From FACHB-1406 sp034189065 (GTDB taxonomy: Bacteria; Cyanobacteriota; Cyanobacteriia; Cyanobacteriales; Spirulinaceae): 64,000 nucleotides of DNA. Under the pieces are notes generated by a model. It did no database searches, was not told the DNA's origin, and was given only the letters and a program-made list of their open reading frames with translations. The stretch lies in contig JAXHVQ010000005.1 of the NCBI GenBank assembly GCA_034189065.1, forward strand, positions 1-64,000. The letters are read 5' to 3'. Both the position numbers and the translations under genes were made by a program. How positions within the stretch are numbered: position 1 is the stretch's first letter; each line of letters opens with the position of its first letter. Of this stretch, positions 7,956 through 15,766 are shown piece after piece.

Positions 7956-8267
7956 ATGAGCGAACCGATTATCGATCGCGAACAAGTTCAGAAAGTAGCT
8001 CATTTGGCTCGTTTGGAGTTAACGCCAGCCGAAGAGGAACAATTTGTCGAACAAATGAGCAGTATTTTGGAGTATTTCGAGAAGTTAGGCGAATTGGATA
8101 CCACCGACGTACCGCCGATGACGCGCGCTATCGAATTGAGCAATGTGACTCGTCCCGATGAGTTGCAATTGGAAAGCACAGCCGAGGCATTATTGGGCGA
8201 AGCGCCCGAACAGGAGGATCGGTATTTCCGCGTACCGCAAATTTTAAGTACGGACGAAGAGGGCTGA
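7956..8267 (+). CDS. gatC: Asp/Glu-tRNA(Asn/Gln) amidotransferase subunit C
   Basis: This 103-residue protein shows the GatC layout: IDREQVQKVAHLARLELTPAE at the N-terminus, SSILEYFEKLGELDTTDVPP in the middle, and DRYFRVPQIL at the C-terminus. GatC stabilises the GatA-GatB complex that converts Glu-tRNA(Gln) to Gln-tRNA(Gln) in cyanobacteria. It is complete and directly follows ycf3, an arrangement not functionally explained. Confidence 0.95.
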   Translation: MSEPIIDREQVQKVAHLARLELTPAEEEQFVEQMSSILEYFEKLGELDTTDVPPMTRAIELSNVTRPDELQLESTAEALLGEAPEQEDRYFRVPQILSTDEEG

Positions 8268-8358
8268 ATATTAAATTGGACTTGAAGGCATTAAAAGTAG
8301 ACGGACCCTCGACAATGGTCAATGGGAGTTGGGGGTTGGGGGTGGGACGAACCGTCGT

Positions 8359-8571
8359 TCAGGAACTTAAAAGGTCAATGGCCCGTTGGTAGGCTTTTTG
8401 TTGTTCGGGACTGGCGGCGGCGAGACATTCAGCATGAATGCGTTTGAGCTGCTCGAGGTAGGTTTGATTTTTGGCGATTGTGGGGTTTGCGCCAGAAGCT
8501 GCAATGAAGGCGAGTTGGGCGCGTAGAGGCAGTTTGCGAAAGACTTGGAGGCGCTGTTCGAGAGAAGACAT
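8359..8571 (-). CDS. Small conserved-looking hypothetical protein
   Basis: This 70-residue, probably all-helical protein begins MSSLEQRLQVFRKLPLRAQL and ends QKAYQRAIDLLSS. I recognise no family. Support comes from a sensible amino-acid composition and a position between gatC and endonuclease V, both with similar base composition. Its start lies next to a minisatellite (8578-8629), and the overlapping ORF on another frame of the same strand reads only the repeat. Confidence 0.55.
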   Translation of the reverse strand: MSSLEQRLQVFRKLPLRAQLAFIAASGANPTIAKNQTYLEQLKRIHAECLAAASPEQQKAYQRAIDLLSS

Positions 8572-8577
8572 AGTCGG

Positions 8578-8629
8578 GAATCGGGAATCGGGAATTGGGA
8601 ATCGGGAATTGGGAATTGGGAATCGGGCA
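8578..8629. repeat. Tandem GGGAATC/GGGAATT repeat
   Basis: About seven copies of a 7-base unit, GGGAATC or GGGAATT, lie just upstream of the small ORF on the minus strand. Confidence 0.8.
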
Positions 8630-8653
8630 TTTAAAACCTAAAACCTTTATGTA

Positions 8654-9394
8654 TTATTGCCCACGACTGGAGGCTAAACGATCTGCCCAACGAGTGGTTT
8701 CTGGGAGGCGATATTGAGTGGTGCAGCGCAAAACAAGGTCGATGGCGGTTTCTACGCTGACTTTATGACCGGGGGAAATGTAGAGGGGTTTGACATTAGT
8801 GCGCGATCGCACGACTGCCCCGATAATTTCACCTTTGTCTCGTAAGGGCTGCCAACTCCCTTTTTCCAGCGCGAGTTCGTCGTGAGTTCCAATTAATCGA
8901 GATTTGGCTGCACCGATGGCGGGCAAATCCAGCAAAACGCCTAAATGGGCGGCAATTCCCAAGCGCCTGGGATGGGCAATCCCCTGACCGTCGCAGATAA
9001 TGAGATCGGGAATGGTCTCTAGATGGTTCAAGGCTTGGAGGAGGGCGGGAATTTCGCGAAAGGACAAAAAGCCGGGAATGTAAGGAAAGGTGGTGGGAAT
9101 TTGCGCGATCGCCTTTTCGATTCGCTCTAATTGAGGAAAACTTAACACCACTGCTGCCGCTTTGGTTTTCGTATAATTCTCTTGAAACCCAACATCAACT
9201 CCGGCAACGGTATTGATTTCGCCGAGATTATCTTCAAGGGACACGCGATCGCGCAACTGTTCTTGCAGCGCCGTTGCCTCCTCAACCGTTTGCGGCCAGG
9301 GGTGCTGCAGCGCCTGTTGGATTTGGGTTTTGAAGCTGGAGTTGGGCGAAGGTTCCACAGCGACGGTAAAGAGCAACATCTTAAACGCTAGCAA
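8654..9394 (-). CDS. nfi: Endonuclease V (deoxyinosine 3'-endonuclease)
   Basis: This 246-residue protein keeps the EndoV catalytic set: Asp67 in AGVDVGF, Glu114 in FREIPALL, Asp135 in CDGQGIAHPRRLGIA and His210 in PGHKVSVETA. The strand-separating PYIPGFLSFRE segment is also present. It nicks DNA one base 3' of deaminated adenine (inosine) and acts in alternative excision repair. The start could be the first Met or the Met at residue 6 (MLLFTVAVEP); neither has a clear ribosome binding site. It is convergent with the metallophosphoesterase promoter region. Confidence 0.93.
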   Translation of the reverse strand: MLAFKMLLFTVAVEPSPNSSFKTQIQQALQHPWPQTVEEATALQEQLRDRVSLEDNLGEINTVAGVDVGFQENYTKTKAAAVVLSFPQLERIEKAIAQIPTTFPYIPGFLSFREIPALLQALNHLETIPDLIICDGQGIAHPRRLGIAAHLGVLLDLPAIGAAKSRLIGTHDELALEKGSWQPLRDKGEIIGAVVRSRTNVKPLYISPGHKVSVETAIDLVLRCTTQYRLPETTRWADRLASSRGQ

Positions 9395-9535
9395 AAAAAT
9401 GGGTCAATGGCGATCGCCTTTTCGCGCCCCATCACCCCATCACCCCATACCCCCATCTCCCGCTCCCCCGCTCTCCCTTGGACGCATTGGGAAACAAACG
9501 ATATCCTGGTAGATAGATTAAGATATTAAAGGGGC

Positions 9536-9564
9536 GTAGGGACGTTTCGGCGAAACATTCCTAC
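9536..9564. repeat. GTAGGGACGTTT palindromic hairpin, diverged
   Basis: GTAGGGACGTTTCG pairs with CGAAACATTCCTAC with a few mismatches. It lies in the leader of the metallophosphoesterase gene at 9588. Confidence 0.6.
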
Positions 9565-9587
9565 CCCGCCCATAGTTAAAAGTAGAT

Positions 9588-10511
9588 ATGGTCACGGAGC
9601 GACAGATTAGGATTGCGGCGATTGGAGATATTCACGAGCAATGGGAACGGGATGATAACCGAGCGCTGGAAAATTTAAACGTCGATCTCGCCTTGTTTGT
9701 TGGAGATTTTGGCAACGAAGCGGTAGAAGTCGTTAAAACAATTGCCTCCCTTAAAATTCCCTTTGCAGCGATGATGGGCAATCACGATGCGTGGTATACT
9801 GCCTCGGCTTGGGGGCGTAAAAAGTCCCCTTACGACCACCGCAAGGAAGATTGGGTCAAACAACAGCTTGACTTGCTGGGGGAAACCCACGTCGGATTTG
9901 GCAAGCTGGATTTTCCACAGTGGGATTTCTCTGTTGTCGGCAGTCGTCCTTTTAGCTGGGGGGGACAAGATTGGAAAAATCGGGAATTTTACCGCGATCG
10001 CTACGGCATTGGCAGTTTTGCGGAATCCACTGAAAGAATTGTCGCCGCAGCGCGCGAAGCAACCTGCGATAACCTGATTTTTCTCGGTCATAACGGACCG
10101 TTGGGATTGGGCGATCGCGCCGAGGATATTTGCGGCAAAGATTGGGAACCTCGAGGCGGGGATCATGGGGACCCTGACTTAGCTGATGCGATCTCCCGAG
10201 TTCGCGCCTCGGACAAGCGTATTCCCCTTGTCGTCTTTGGACATATGCACCATCGCCTGCGCCACACCAAAGAACAGTTGCGAACGGCAGTTTGCACCCA
10301 TCCCGAAGAAACGGTATATTTCAATACAGCGGTCGTTCCTCGTATTATTCGCCTTGATGGTGAAACATTGCGTAATTTTTCGCTCATCGACCTACAGGGA
10401 GGAAAAGTCGCGGAAATCAAGTTGATTTGGACCAAGGAAGACGGCGCGATCGCTTCGGAGAAAGTGCTTTATCGCCCACTCTCTCTGACAGAGAATTCGA
10501 TCGTTACGTAG
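9588..10511 (+). CDS. Calcineurin-like metallophosphoesterase
   Basis: The 307-residue protein carries all metal-ligand motifs of the superfamily: GDIHEQW (Asp14, His16), VGDFGNE (Asp40), GNHDAWY (Asn65, His66), LGHNGPLGLG (around residue 167) and FGHMHHRLRH (around 217). The spacing resembles the cyanobacteria/plant subgroup of unknown substrate. It is a cytosolic hydrolase; the substrate cannot be predicted. Its final codons, Thr and TAG, lie inside the TTACGTAGAAATG end of a dispersed repeat, so the C-terminus may have been trimmed or reset by that element. Confidence 0.88.
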   Translation: MVTERQIRIAAIGDIHEQWERDDNRALENLNVDLALFVGDFGNEAVEVVKTIASLKIPFAAMMGNHDAWYTASAWGRKKSPYDHRKEDWVKQQLDLLGETHVGFGKLDFPQWDFSVVGSRPFSWGGQDWKNREFYRDRYGIGSFAESTERIVAAAREATCDNLIFLGHNGPLGLGDRAEDICGKDWEPRGGDHGDPDLADAISRVRASDKRIPLVVFGHMHHRLRHTKEQLRTAVCTHPEETVYFNTAVVPRIIRLDGETLRNFSLIDLQGGKVAEIKLIWTKEDGAIASEKVLYRPLSLTENSIVT

Positions 10512-10600
10512 AAATGCAAGCCGTTTTCCTAGAAAACGCCAATTCCCTTCGATATTCTTGAAACCCAAATAGGGTAAGAGATTGAAGAATATCTTGCACT
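10503..10600. repeat. TTACGTAGAAATG repeat end plus two inverted repeats
   Basis: TTACGTAGAAATG (10504-10516) matches the ends of the elements at 20491 and 32396. It is followed by CGTTTTC-CTA-GAAAACG (10522-10538) and by GATATTCTT (10551-10559) pairing with AAGAATATC (10585-10593), then TTTTTT near 10599. The second hairpin is a plausible terminator for the preceding gene. Confidence 0.5.
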
Positions 10601-10883
10601 TTTTTACACAGATCTCGGCTCAACCCCAAACCCTAGTTTTATCCCAACACGAGCCTTGAGCTATATGAACGAAACGTGATATAGTTCAGTCAAGTTTGCT
10701 ATAGTACGTAAAGTTAGTTCTTAGAGGCACGGCATTCTAGCGATTCTAACAATTCGCCGTACTGGACGTTACTAGCGATCGCTTGGTTCTTAACCATAAA
10801 TATCTTAACGTCAGTGAACTCAAGGATGTTATGTGAATGTCAGGCATTTCAATTTTAACTCGACTCGATAAGGAGCTATGTCC

Positions 10884-12350
10884 ATGAAGACTGTACAAAA
10901 TGAAGAGATTAAAAGTTCTACTAGAACTTATAGTTATCTCGGTCACCCTGAGCAGGAACCTTGGAATGGCCAACCCCCTGAAGGTTCTGTATGTTCAATT
11001 GAAGACTATGACTATCACATTAAATACCAATGTGCGTTTCAAGTATCGCTTTGGGCCATGCCTGCTACGTCTATCTATAAATTCCGAGCGTCTGCGTTTG
11101 ATGACATTGGGGCAAAAGATAACGATATTCTAACGTGGTCTGGCACGGCAGGCCCTAACCTTGAGGGACTGACGGTAAATAGCAGCACACCTTATATCGC
11201 AGCATATACCGATTTGCAACGAGGACCTGTCATATTAGAGGTTCCAGCTACTGGTGAAGATGGATCTTTATATGGACAAGTTGTTGATGCCTGGCAGTTC
11301 ACAATTGCGGATGTTGGCCCTTCAGGAGTAGATAAAGGTAAAGCTGCAAAGTATCTATTCACACCTCCTGGATATGATACAACAAAAATACCTGACATTG
11401 ACCAATATATCCATGTGCCATCGCCTAGTTACCGCATAGCTTTAGCGTTCAGATCGATTGTCGTAGAAGGAAAGACCACGGAAGATGCTTATAATTACGC
11501 CCATCGATTACGTATGTATTACCTCGATGATGCTGGCAATCCACCGGAACAGAAATTCATCGACCCGCTAGAGATGCGCTATGCATCATTAATCCCTTAT
11601 GACGAAAAGCAGTTCGAAGACATTCACGCAATATTTAGCGTTGAGCCATTGCGTGGAAAAGACAAAGTTATGCGAGGGATGCTCAAGGTATTAGGCAGTG
11701 AGCGTGGCAAGCCTTTCGAGCCTGATGAAACGGCGATTCGTGCAATGCGCCAAGCCGCCATTGATGTTTGGTTCTATCTGCAAAATTGTTTCGACACTAT
11801 TCCGCAAGAGGATATGTATTGGCCCGACCGACATTACTTAAGTTTGATGATGACTGACGCTCGTCGAAAGTTTGAGTATGAATATAGAGATCGTATTGAC
11901 ATTATTCCTAGAGCTATGCAGTTCATGTGGTGTACTTATGTGCCCGAAAAGCTCAGTCATTCTCCCGCCACGCAATATCTTTGTGCTATGGCAGACAATA
12001 ACGGTCAACTATTAAAGGCGGGGAAAACATACAAAATAGATGTGCCGGCTGATGTTCCAGTAGAACAGTTTTGGGCGCTAACTGTCTACGATCGAGCAAC
12101 GTTTGCTTTCATCTATGTACCGAATAAACGAACCACATTATCGACTTACGATCTCGAGCAGATGGAGATAAATCCCGATGGATCGATTCCCATTATTGTC
12201 GGTCCTAAAGCACCTGAAGGTATGGAAGGTAATTGGATAGATACAGCAGGTAAGCGCCCCATGCCAATGTTCCGCTTTTACGGCCCCCAAGAAGCTCTGA
12301 ATGACCAGAAGACATTTAAAATGCCAGACTTTGAATTAGTTGAATTGTAA
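10884..12350 (+). CDS. DUF1254/DUF1214 domain protein (COG5361-like)
   Basis: The protein is about 488 residues and has an N-terminal DUF1254-like region (up to about residue 170, including the TPYIAAYTDLQRGPVILEVP type strand pattern) and a C-terminal DUF1214-like region (FWALTVYDRATFAFIYVP onwards). The biochemical role of the family is not established. The ATG at 10884 is preferred over 10878 because AAGGAG ends eight bases before it. I saw no GCGATCGC octamer in the gene, unlike most neighbours, and its base use looks different, so horizontal transfer is likely. No signal peptide is visible. Confidence 0.8.
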   Translation: MKTVQNEEIKSSTRTYSYLGHPEQEPWNGQPPEGSVCSIEDYDYHIKYQCAFQVSLWAMPATSIYKFRASAFDDIGAKDNDILTWSGTAGPNLEGLTVNSSTPYIAAYTDLQRGPVILEVPATGEDGSLYGQVVDAWQFTIADVGPSGVDKGKAAKYLFTPPGYDTTKIPDIDQYIHVPSPSYRIALAFRSIVVEGKTTEDAYNYAHRLRMYYLDDAGNPPEQKFIDPLEMRYASLIPYDEKQFEDIHAIFSVEPLRGKDKVMRGMLKVLGSERGKPFEPDETAIRAMRQAAIDVWFYLQNCFDTIPQEDMYWPDRHYLSLMMTDARRKFEYEYRDRIDIIPRAMQFMWCTYVPEKLSHSPATQYLCAMADNNGQLLKAGKTYKIDVPADVPVEQFWALTVYDRATFAFIYVPNKRTTLSTYDLEQMEINPDGSIPIIVGPKAPEGMEGNWIDTAGKRPMPMFRFYGPQEALNDQKTFKMPDFELVEL

Positions 12351-12389
12351 AGATTCAAGATTATTCAAGAATAATGCTGCTCATTTCAC

Positions 12390-12426
12390 ATATCGAAGAA
12401 TTGCTGGAATTCAATGCAAATTGAAG
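12390..12426 (+). pseudogene. 3' stub of a second DUF3226-type gene
   Basis: The bases encode HIEELLEFNAN followed by a stop codon, nearly the same as the end of the intact gene at 13393-14157 (FIEDLLELNAN, stop). The following GACGCGATCGC also matches. Nothing of the rest of the gene is present. Confidence 0.55.
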
Positions 12427-12427
12427 A

Positions 12428-12536
12428 CGCGATCGCTTCCTCTATTGCTCGAGTTGCTGAAGGGCTTGAGTCGAAATTTTGCGAAGTGCAGTGGCGACAG
12501 CGGGGGTTTATAGGTTAAATGAACGTAAAACGTTTT
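12428..12536 (-). pseudogene. Duplicated 3' end of the CHASE2-cyclase gene
   Basis: This segment is almost identical to 18056-18164, with about one substitution and a one-base indel in the roughly 100 bases from CCTCTATTGCTCGAG to GAACGTAAAACGTT. It encodes the C-terminal residues of the cyclase at 18071. It stops abruptly at the IS630 remnant. Confidence 0.85.
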
Positions 12537-13002
12537 ACGCTTTTTTTTTGAAGATTTTGCGAATTCTCTCAGGACTCAGATTCACTTGGCGCTCAATCCT
12601 TAAAAGAGTTGATAGTTGCTTACTGTTGTAAGTCCTCTGGGGAGCGATCGCAACATTCTTTTAAGTACTCTATGTCAGCTTCAGTCCAACGTTTTCTTCG
12701 ACCACTTCTGGGTCGATCCCCAAGTCCCGATTTTCCCTGAAATATCCACCTTTTAATTGTTTTTCTCACGGTATTCTCTGACCAATTCATCCAAGACGCT
12801 ATTTCTTTTACGCTCCAACCTTGGTTATTTAATCGTAACACTTCTGCTCTTTTAAGAGTCCTTTTTGGGGTTTTTGGATTCTGAGTTAATCCCAATAGTT
12901 CCTTTTCTTCGCTGTCGCTCAGACGGATTTTTAGTTGTGTTGGCATAAAGCAACTCCCTTTTCTAACTAATTTATTATTATACACTTATTTATGCCCACC
13001 TA
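12537..13002 (-). mobile_element. IS630-family insertion sequence remnant
   Basis: About 466 bases fill the gap between two pieces of the duplicated cyclase gene. They contain the 5' end and first ORF of an IS630-type element, followed by frameshifted codons that end at an A-run (T-run on the plus strand). The catalytic DDE part is missing, so the element is dead. Confidence 0.75.
12620..12946 (-). pseudogene. IS630 transposase N-terminal part (HTH domains), truncated
   Basis: The product starts MPTQLKIRLSDSEEKELLGL, with AAGGGAG eight bases upstream, and contains two helix-turn-helix units (RAEVLRLNNQGWSVKEIASWM and SENTVRKTIKRWIFQGKSGL) and a WTEADIEYLKE hinge, as in IS630/Tc1-mariner transposases. 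The stop after EDLQQ comes from one extra base. Past it the codons KQLSTLLRIERQVNLSPERIR continue as expected in the next frame and end in lysines. There is no DDE catalytic domain. Confidence 0.8.
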
Positions 13003-13310
13003 CTTACCACTAAATACAAAAGCGGAATCTCCTCTCGCAAGCGAATAAACTGTTCGTCGTCTTTGGGTAAAAAGAGATTGTATTTCCCAGAAAGCGCGCT
13101 AATTTCGGAAATTAAAATTTGATTGCCAGTGCAGTAAGTTTCAATGCGAAAGGCCAGGTTAACGTGATTGCCAATAACCGTATATTCGGCGTGTAATTCC
13201 GAGCCGATATTTCCCACCACGTATTCGCCGGTATGCAGATTTCGAGTAGAGGGAGTTCGAGCTGCGCCAACTTTTGATTCACCTCCTGGATGCTCAGTTG
13301 CATCACGATC
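13003..13310 (-). pseudogene. Duplicated internal fragment of the CHASE2-cyclase gene, with deletions
   Basis: This piece aligns with about 18376-18790 of the intact gene. Two internal losses are clear: about 110 bases between the TTTCG repeats near 13109, and a shorter one near 13248 that removes the MGIG segment. The readable parts are VVGNIGSELHAEYTVIGNH, VNLAFRIETYCTGNQILISE and FLPKDDEQFIRLREEIPL. Confidence 0.85.
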
Positions 13311-13375
13311 GCGCCAGTTCCGATATCGCTTCAATCGCTTTTAACCGTAACAATTCCTCCGTAAGGCTTTCGGCT
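13311..13375 (-). pseudogene. C-terminal fragment of an SPFH/prohibitin-like gene
   Basis: Read on the minus strand, the codons give LLAESLTEELLRLKAIEAI followed by SELARS, which resembles the C-terminal stretch after the long helix of prohibitin/SPFH proteins. It joins the cyclase fragment at CACGATCGCG, a one-base variant of the HIP1 octamer. It would follow the fragment at 14169-14349 if the segment holding 13393-14157 were removed. Confidence 0.55.
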
Positions 13376-13392
13376 AACAATTTCTGAGATCA

Positions 13393-14157
13393 GTGAAATA
13401 TGCCATAATAGGTGTGGAAGGGCCGCAAGACCAAGCCTTCGTCAAAAAAGTCCTTAAATTATTGAAATTTAAGTCTTTTGATGGAAAGGAATCTAATTTA
13501 GATAATTTTTGGCGTAAATTAATTCCGCGCTATCCCAAAAAAGGAAATTTATATAAGCGCTTAGATATGCCTTCTATCGCATTCACCGAGACCCACTCAG
13601 TTGCTATTTATGCTGGAGAAGGAAGCAATCTGACAACGAATTTAGATGATATTTTGTTAAATCATACCGAATACCAAACTGCTCTCACTGCTTTTGGCGT
13701 TATTGCCGATGCTGATAAAGAATCTCCAGCGGAAGTTACACAAAATTATTCCAATTACCTCAAAGAACATTTTTCTAATTTCCCTGACAAACCAGGAATG
13801 ATTAATTCAGCATCTACTAGAACCGGAATTTATATATTGCCCGATAATAAAAACAGTGGAGTATTAGATACCTTACTCTGTTCTTGTGGAGAAATAGCGT
13901 ATCCAGAGTTTTGGGAGAGAGCGACATCTTATCTCGATCGGTTTTCTGATGACGAACGGAAGTCGCTTAAATGGAAACCATTCGCTCGCGAAAAAGCCCT
14001 TGTTGCTACGGTCGTTAGCGTGTTGAAACCGGGAAAAACAAATACCGCGAGTCTTGCAGACAATAATTGGGTCAGTCAGGAAACACGAGCTAAAGTTTCC
14101 GAGCTCAATCAGTTTGTAAAATTTATCGAAGACTTGCTAGAGTTGAATGCAAATTGA
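13393..14157 (+). CDS. DUF3226-type protein with TOPRIM-like motifs
   Basis: This 254-residue protein (GTG start) begins MKYAIIGVEGPQDQAFVKKV and contains FGVIADADKE (residues 101-110). An early Glu in VEG and a later DxD after a hydrophobic strand are the hallmarks of TOPRIM metal-binding domains found in OLD-type nucleases and related DUF3226/DUF4435 proteins. Relatives often pair with an ATPase in defence-like operons, but no ATPase gene adjoins here. The gene lies between two fragments of an SPFH gene, and a stub of a second copy lies at 12390. Expression would need its own promoter. The domain call rests on motifs only. Confidence 0.65.
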   Translation: MKYAIIGVEGPQDQAFVKKVLKLLKFKSFDGKESNLDNFWRKLIPRYPKKGNLYKRLDMPSIAFTETHSVAIYAGEGSNLTTNLDDILLNHTEYQTALTAFGVIADADKESPAEVTQNYSNYLKEHFSNFPDKPGMINSASTRTGIYILPDNKNSGVLDTLLCSCGEIAYPEFWERATSYLDRFSDDERKSLKWKPFAREKALVATVVSVLKPGKTNTASLADNNWVSQETRAKVSELNQFVKFIEDLLELNAN

Positions 14158-14168
14158 AGGCGCGATCG

Positions 14169-14349
14169 CATCCTCGGGCTTCCGCTCTTTTTCTGCCTCT
14201 TGGCGTGCTTTTTCAAGTTCAAATTGAGCTTGTTGAGTTTCTTGTTCTGCTGCCAATTTCTTCTCGATCGACTCCCATAAATTTTCCGGCAAAGTAACAT
14301 TCTTTACATCCAAGCCATTGGCAGTCGCCTCGACGACACCCTGCGCGAA
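14169..14349 (-). pseudogene. Internal fragment of an SPFH/prohibitin-like gene
   Basis: The minus strand encodes VVEATANGLDVKNVTLPENL, then WESIEKKLAAEQETQQAQFE and LEKARQEAEKERK, the end of the band-7 domain and the start of the long charged helix of a prohibitin-like protein. Similarity stops at the GCGATCGC site that follows the DUF3226 stop codon. The N-terminal half of the gene is absent. Confidence 0.55.
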
Positions 14350-14422
14350 CTGGCAAAGCGAGGGTTTGCAACCCTTGCGCCTAACTTTGCAAAACTTCCA
14401 GCAAAGTCCGACGGTTGAAGAA

Positions 14423-14674
14423 ATGGAAGGCGATCGCGTCCTTCCTCTCGCACCGATGAGTGTTCGTTCCTCTTTCGACAAAAAACCCCTTGAAGTTATC
14501 CCTCCCGTTCCTTCTGTCCTCTCGCCGCCGGACATCGTGCAAGCCGCAGCCATACAAAAGCGCCTAGTGTGGTTCGATTTTCTCAGCCGCGCGATCGCTG
14601 TGGGATTTTTAGCAGGAGCGGGGTTTGTGGAAATTTACGTTGCTAATCCCACCTTCCAACGTCCGACTAATTAG
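14423..14674 (+). CDS. Small hypothetical protein with one membrane segment
   Basis: This frame gives about 83 residues from the ATG at 14423, or 71 from 14459. A hydrophobic helix, FLSRAIAVGFLAGAGFVEIYV, lies near the C-terminus and may anchor it to a membrane. I recognise no family. The region upstream of 14400 in this frame overlaps the SPFH fragment and is unlikely to be coding. It precedes the glycosyltransferase gene by 51 bases. Confidence 0.4.
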   Translation: MEGDRVLPLAPMSVRSSFDKKPLEVIPPVPSVLSPPDIVQAAAIQKRLVWFDFLSRAIAVGFLAGAGFVEIYVANPTFQRPTN

Positions 14675-14725
14675 GCTATCATTCAAAAAGAGCTTAAGAT
14701 TATCGATCGAAGAGGTCTGAGTCTA

Positions 14726-15694
14726 ATGCAAGTGGACTTTACGGTTGCGATACGCACCTACAATGGGGAAAATTATTTACCCGAACTTTTAGACAGGCTG
14801 CGATCGCAAGTTAATGCGGATGACCTTCATTGGGAAATCGTCATCGTTGATAATAACAGTAAAGACAATACAGCGAAAATTATTAGAGAGTACCAAGCTC
14901 GTTGGGATAGGCACTATCCCCTTAAATATTACTTGGAAACCCAGCAAGGAGCAGCCTTCGCGAGAAAAAGATGTTTTGAAGAAGCTAAAAGCTCTCTAAT
15001 TGGGTTTCTTGATGACGATAACTTACCTGACCCCAATTGGGTTGCGGCTGCTTATGCTTTTGGTTTAGCGCACCCCAAAGCAGGTGCTTATAGCGGCAAA
15101 ATTCTCGGAGAATTTGAAACAGACCCTCCCAAGGATTTTAATAAAATAGCCGTTTTTTTAGCTTTAATCGAACGAGGGAAAAAACCATTTCGCTATAGCG
15201 AAACTAAACACAAGGTTCTCCCCCCAGGAGCAGGATTAGTGATTCGCAAGGAAGCATGGTATGAGTCCCTACCCCAACAATTGCTCCTTTCAGGACCCCA
15301 AGGAAAAGCTCTCTCGGCAAAAGGCGAAGATCTAGAAATTTTGTCCCATCTAGAAAATGCGGATTGGGAAATTTGGTACGCCCCGGAAATCCAGATTTAT
15401 CATAAAATTCCCTCTTGGAGAATGGAAAGAGACTATTTGATTTCGTTCGTCGGTAAGTCCGGCTTGACGAGACATCATATTAGGATGTTGAGACTTAAAC
15501 CTTGGCAAAGACCCTTAGCTTTTTTTGCCTATCTTGCCAATGATGCTAAGCGCGTTGTATGGCACTTTTTCAAATACTATAAGGTGCTAAATACTGACAC
15601 TGTTGCTGCTTGCAAAATGGCACTTTTATATAGTATTTTAATTAGCCCATTTCACATGATGAGACTTCACTTATCGAAAAAGAGGGTTCAGTAA
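14726..15694 (+). CDS. hpsE: HpsE-like family 2 glycosyltransferase
   Basis: The 322-residue protein has a GT-A fold. It opens FTVAIRTYNGENYLPELL, has the nucleotide-binding strand IVIVDNNSKDNT, the QQGAAFARKR helix and the metal-binding GFLDDDNLPDPNWV (DDD). A GEDLEIL motif supplies the likely catalytic acid. The C-terminal part resembles HpsE of the hormogonium polysaccharide system of filamentous cyanobacteria, a sugar transferase for gliding slime. The rest of an hps cluster is not in the window, so the symbol is by resemblance. It heads a three-gene plus-strand group with 15767 and 16844. Confidence 0.75.
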   Translation: MQVDFTVAIRTYNGENYLPELLDRLRSQVNADDLHWEIVIVDNNSKDNTAKIIREYQARWDRHYPLKYYLETQQGAAFARKRCFEEAKSSLIGFLDDDNLPDPNWVAAAYAFGLAHPKAGAYSGKILGEFETDPPKDFNKIAVFLALIERGKKPFRYSETKHKVLPPGAGLVIRKEAWYESLPQQLLLSGPQGKALSAKGEDLEILSHLENADWEIWYAPEIQIYHKIPSWRMERDYLISFVGKSGLTRHHIRMLRLKPWQRPLAFFAYLANDAKRVVWHFFKYYKVLNTDTVAACKMALLYSILISPFHMMRLHLSKKRVQ

Positions 15695-15766
15695 AACCGA
15701 GAAATACTGTACAGCTTTAGACACCTCGCTCTTCTGAATTCATAAATAACTCTAGCTCAGAGAAAG

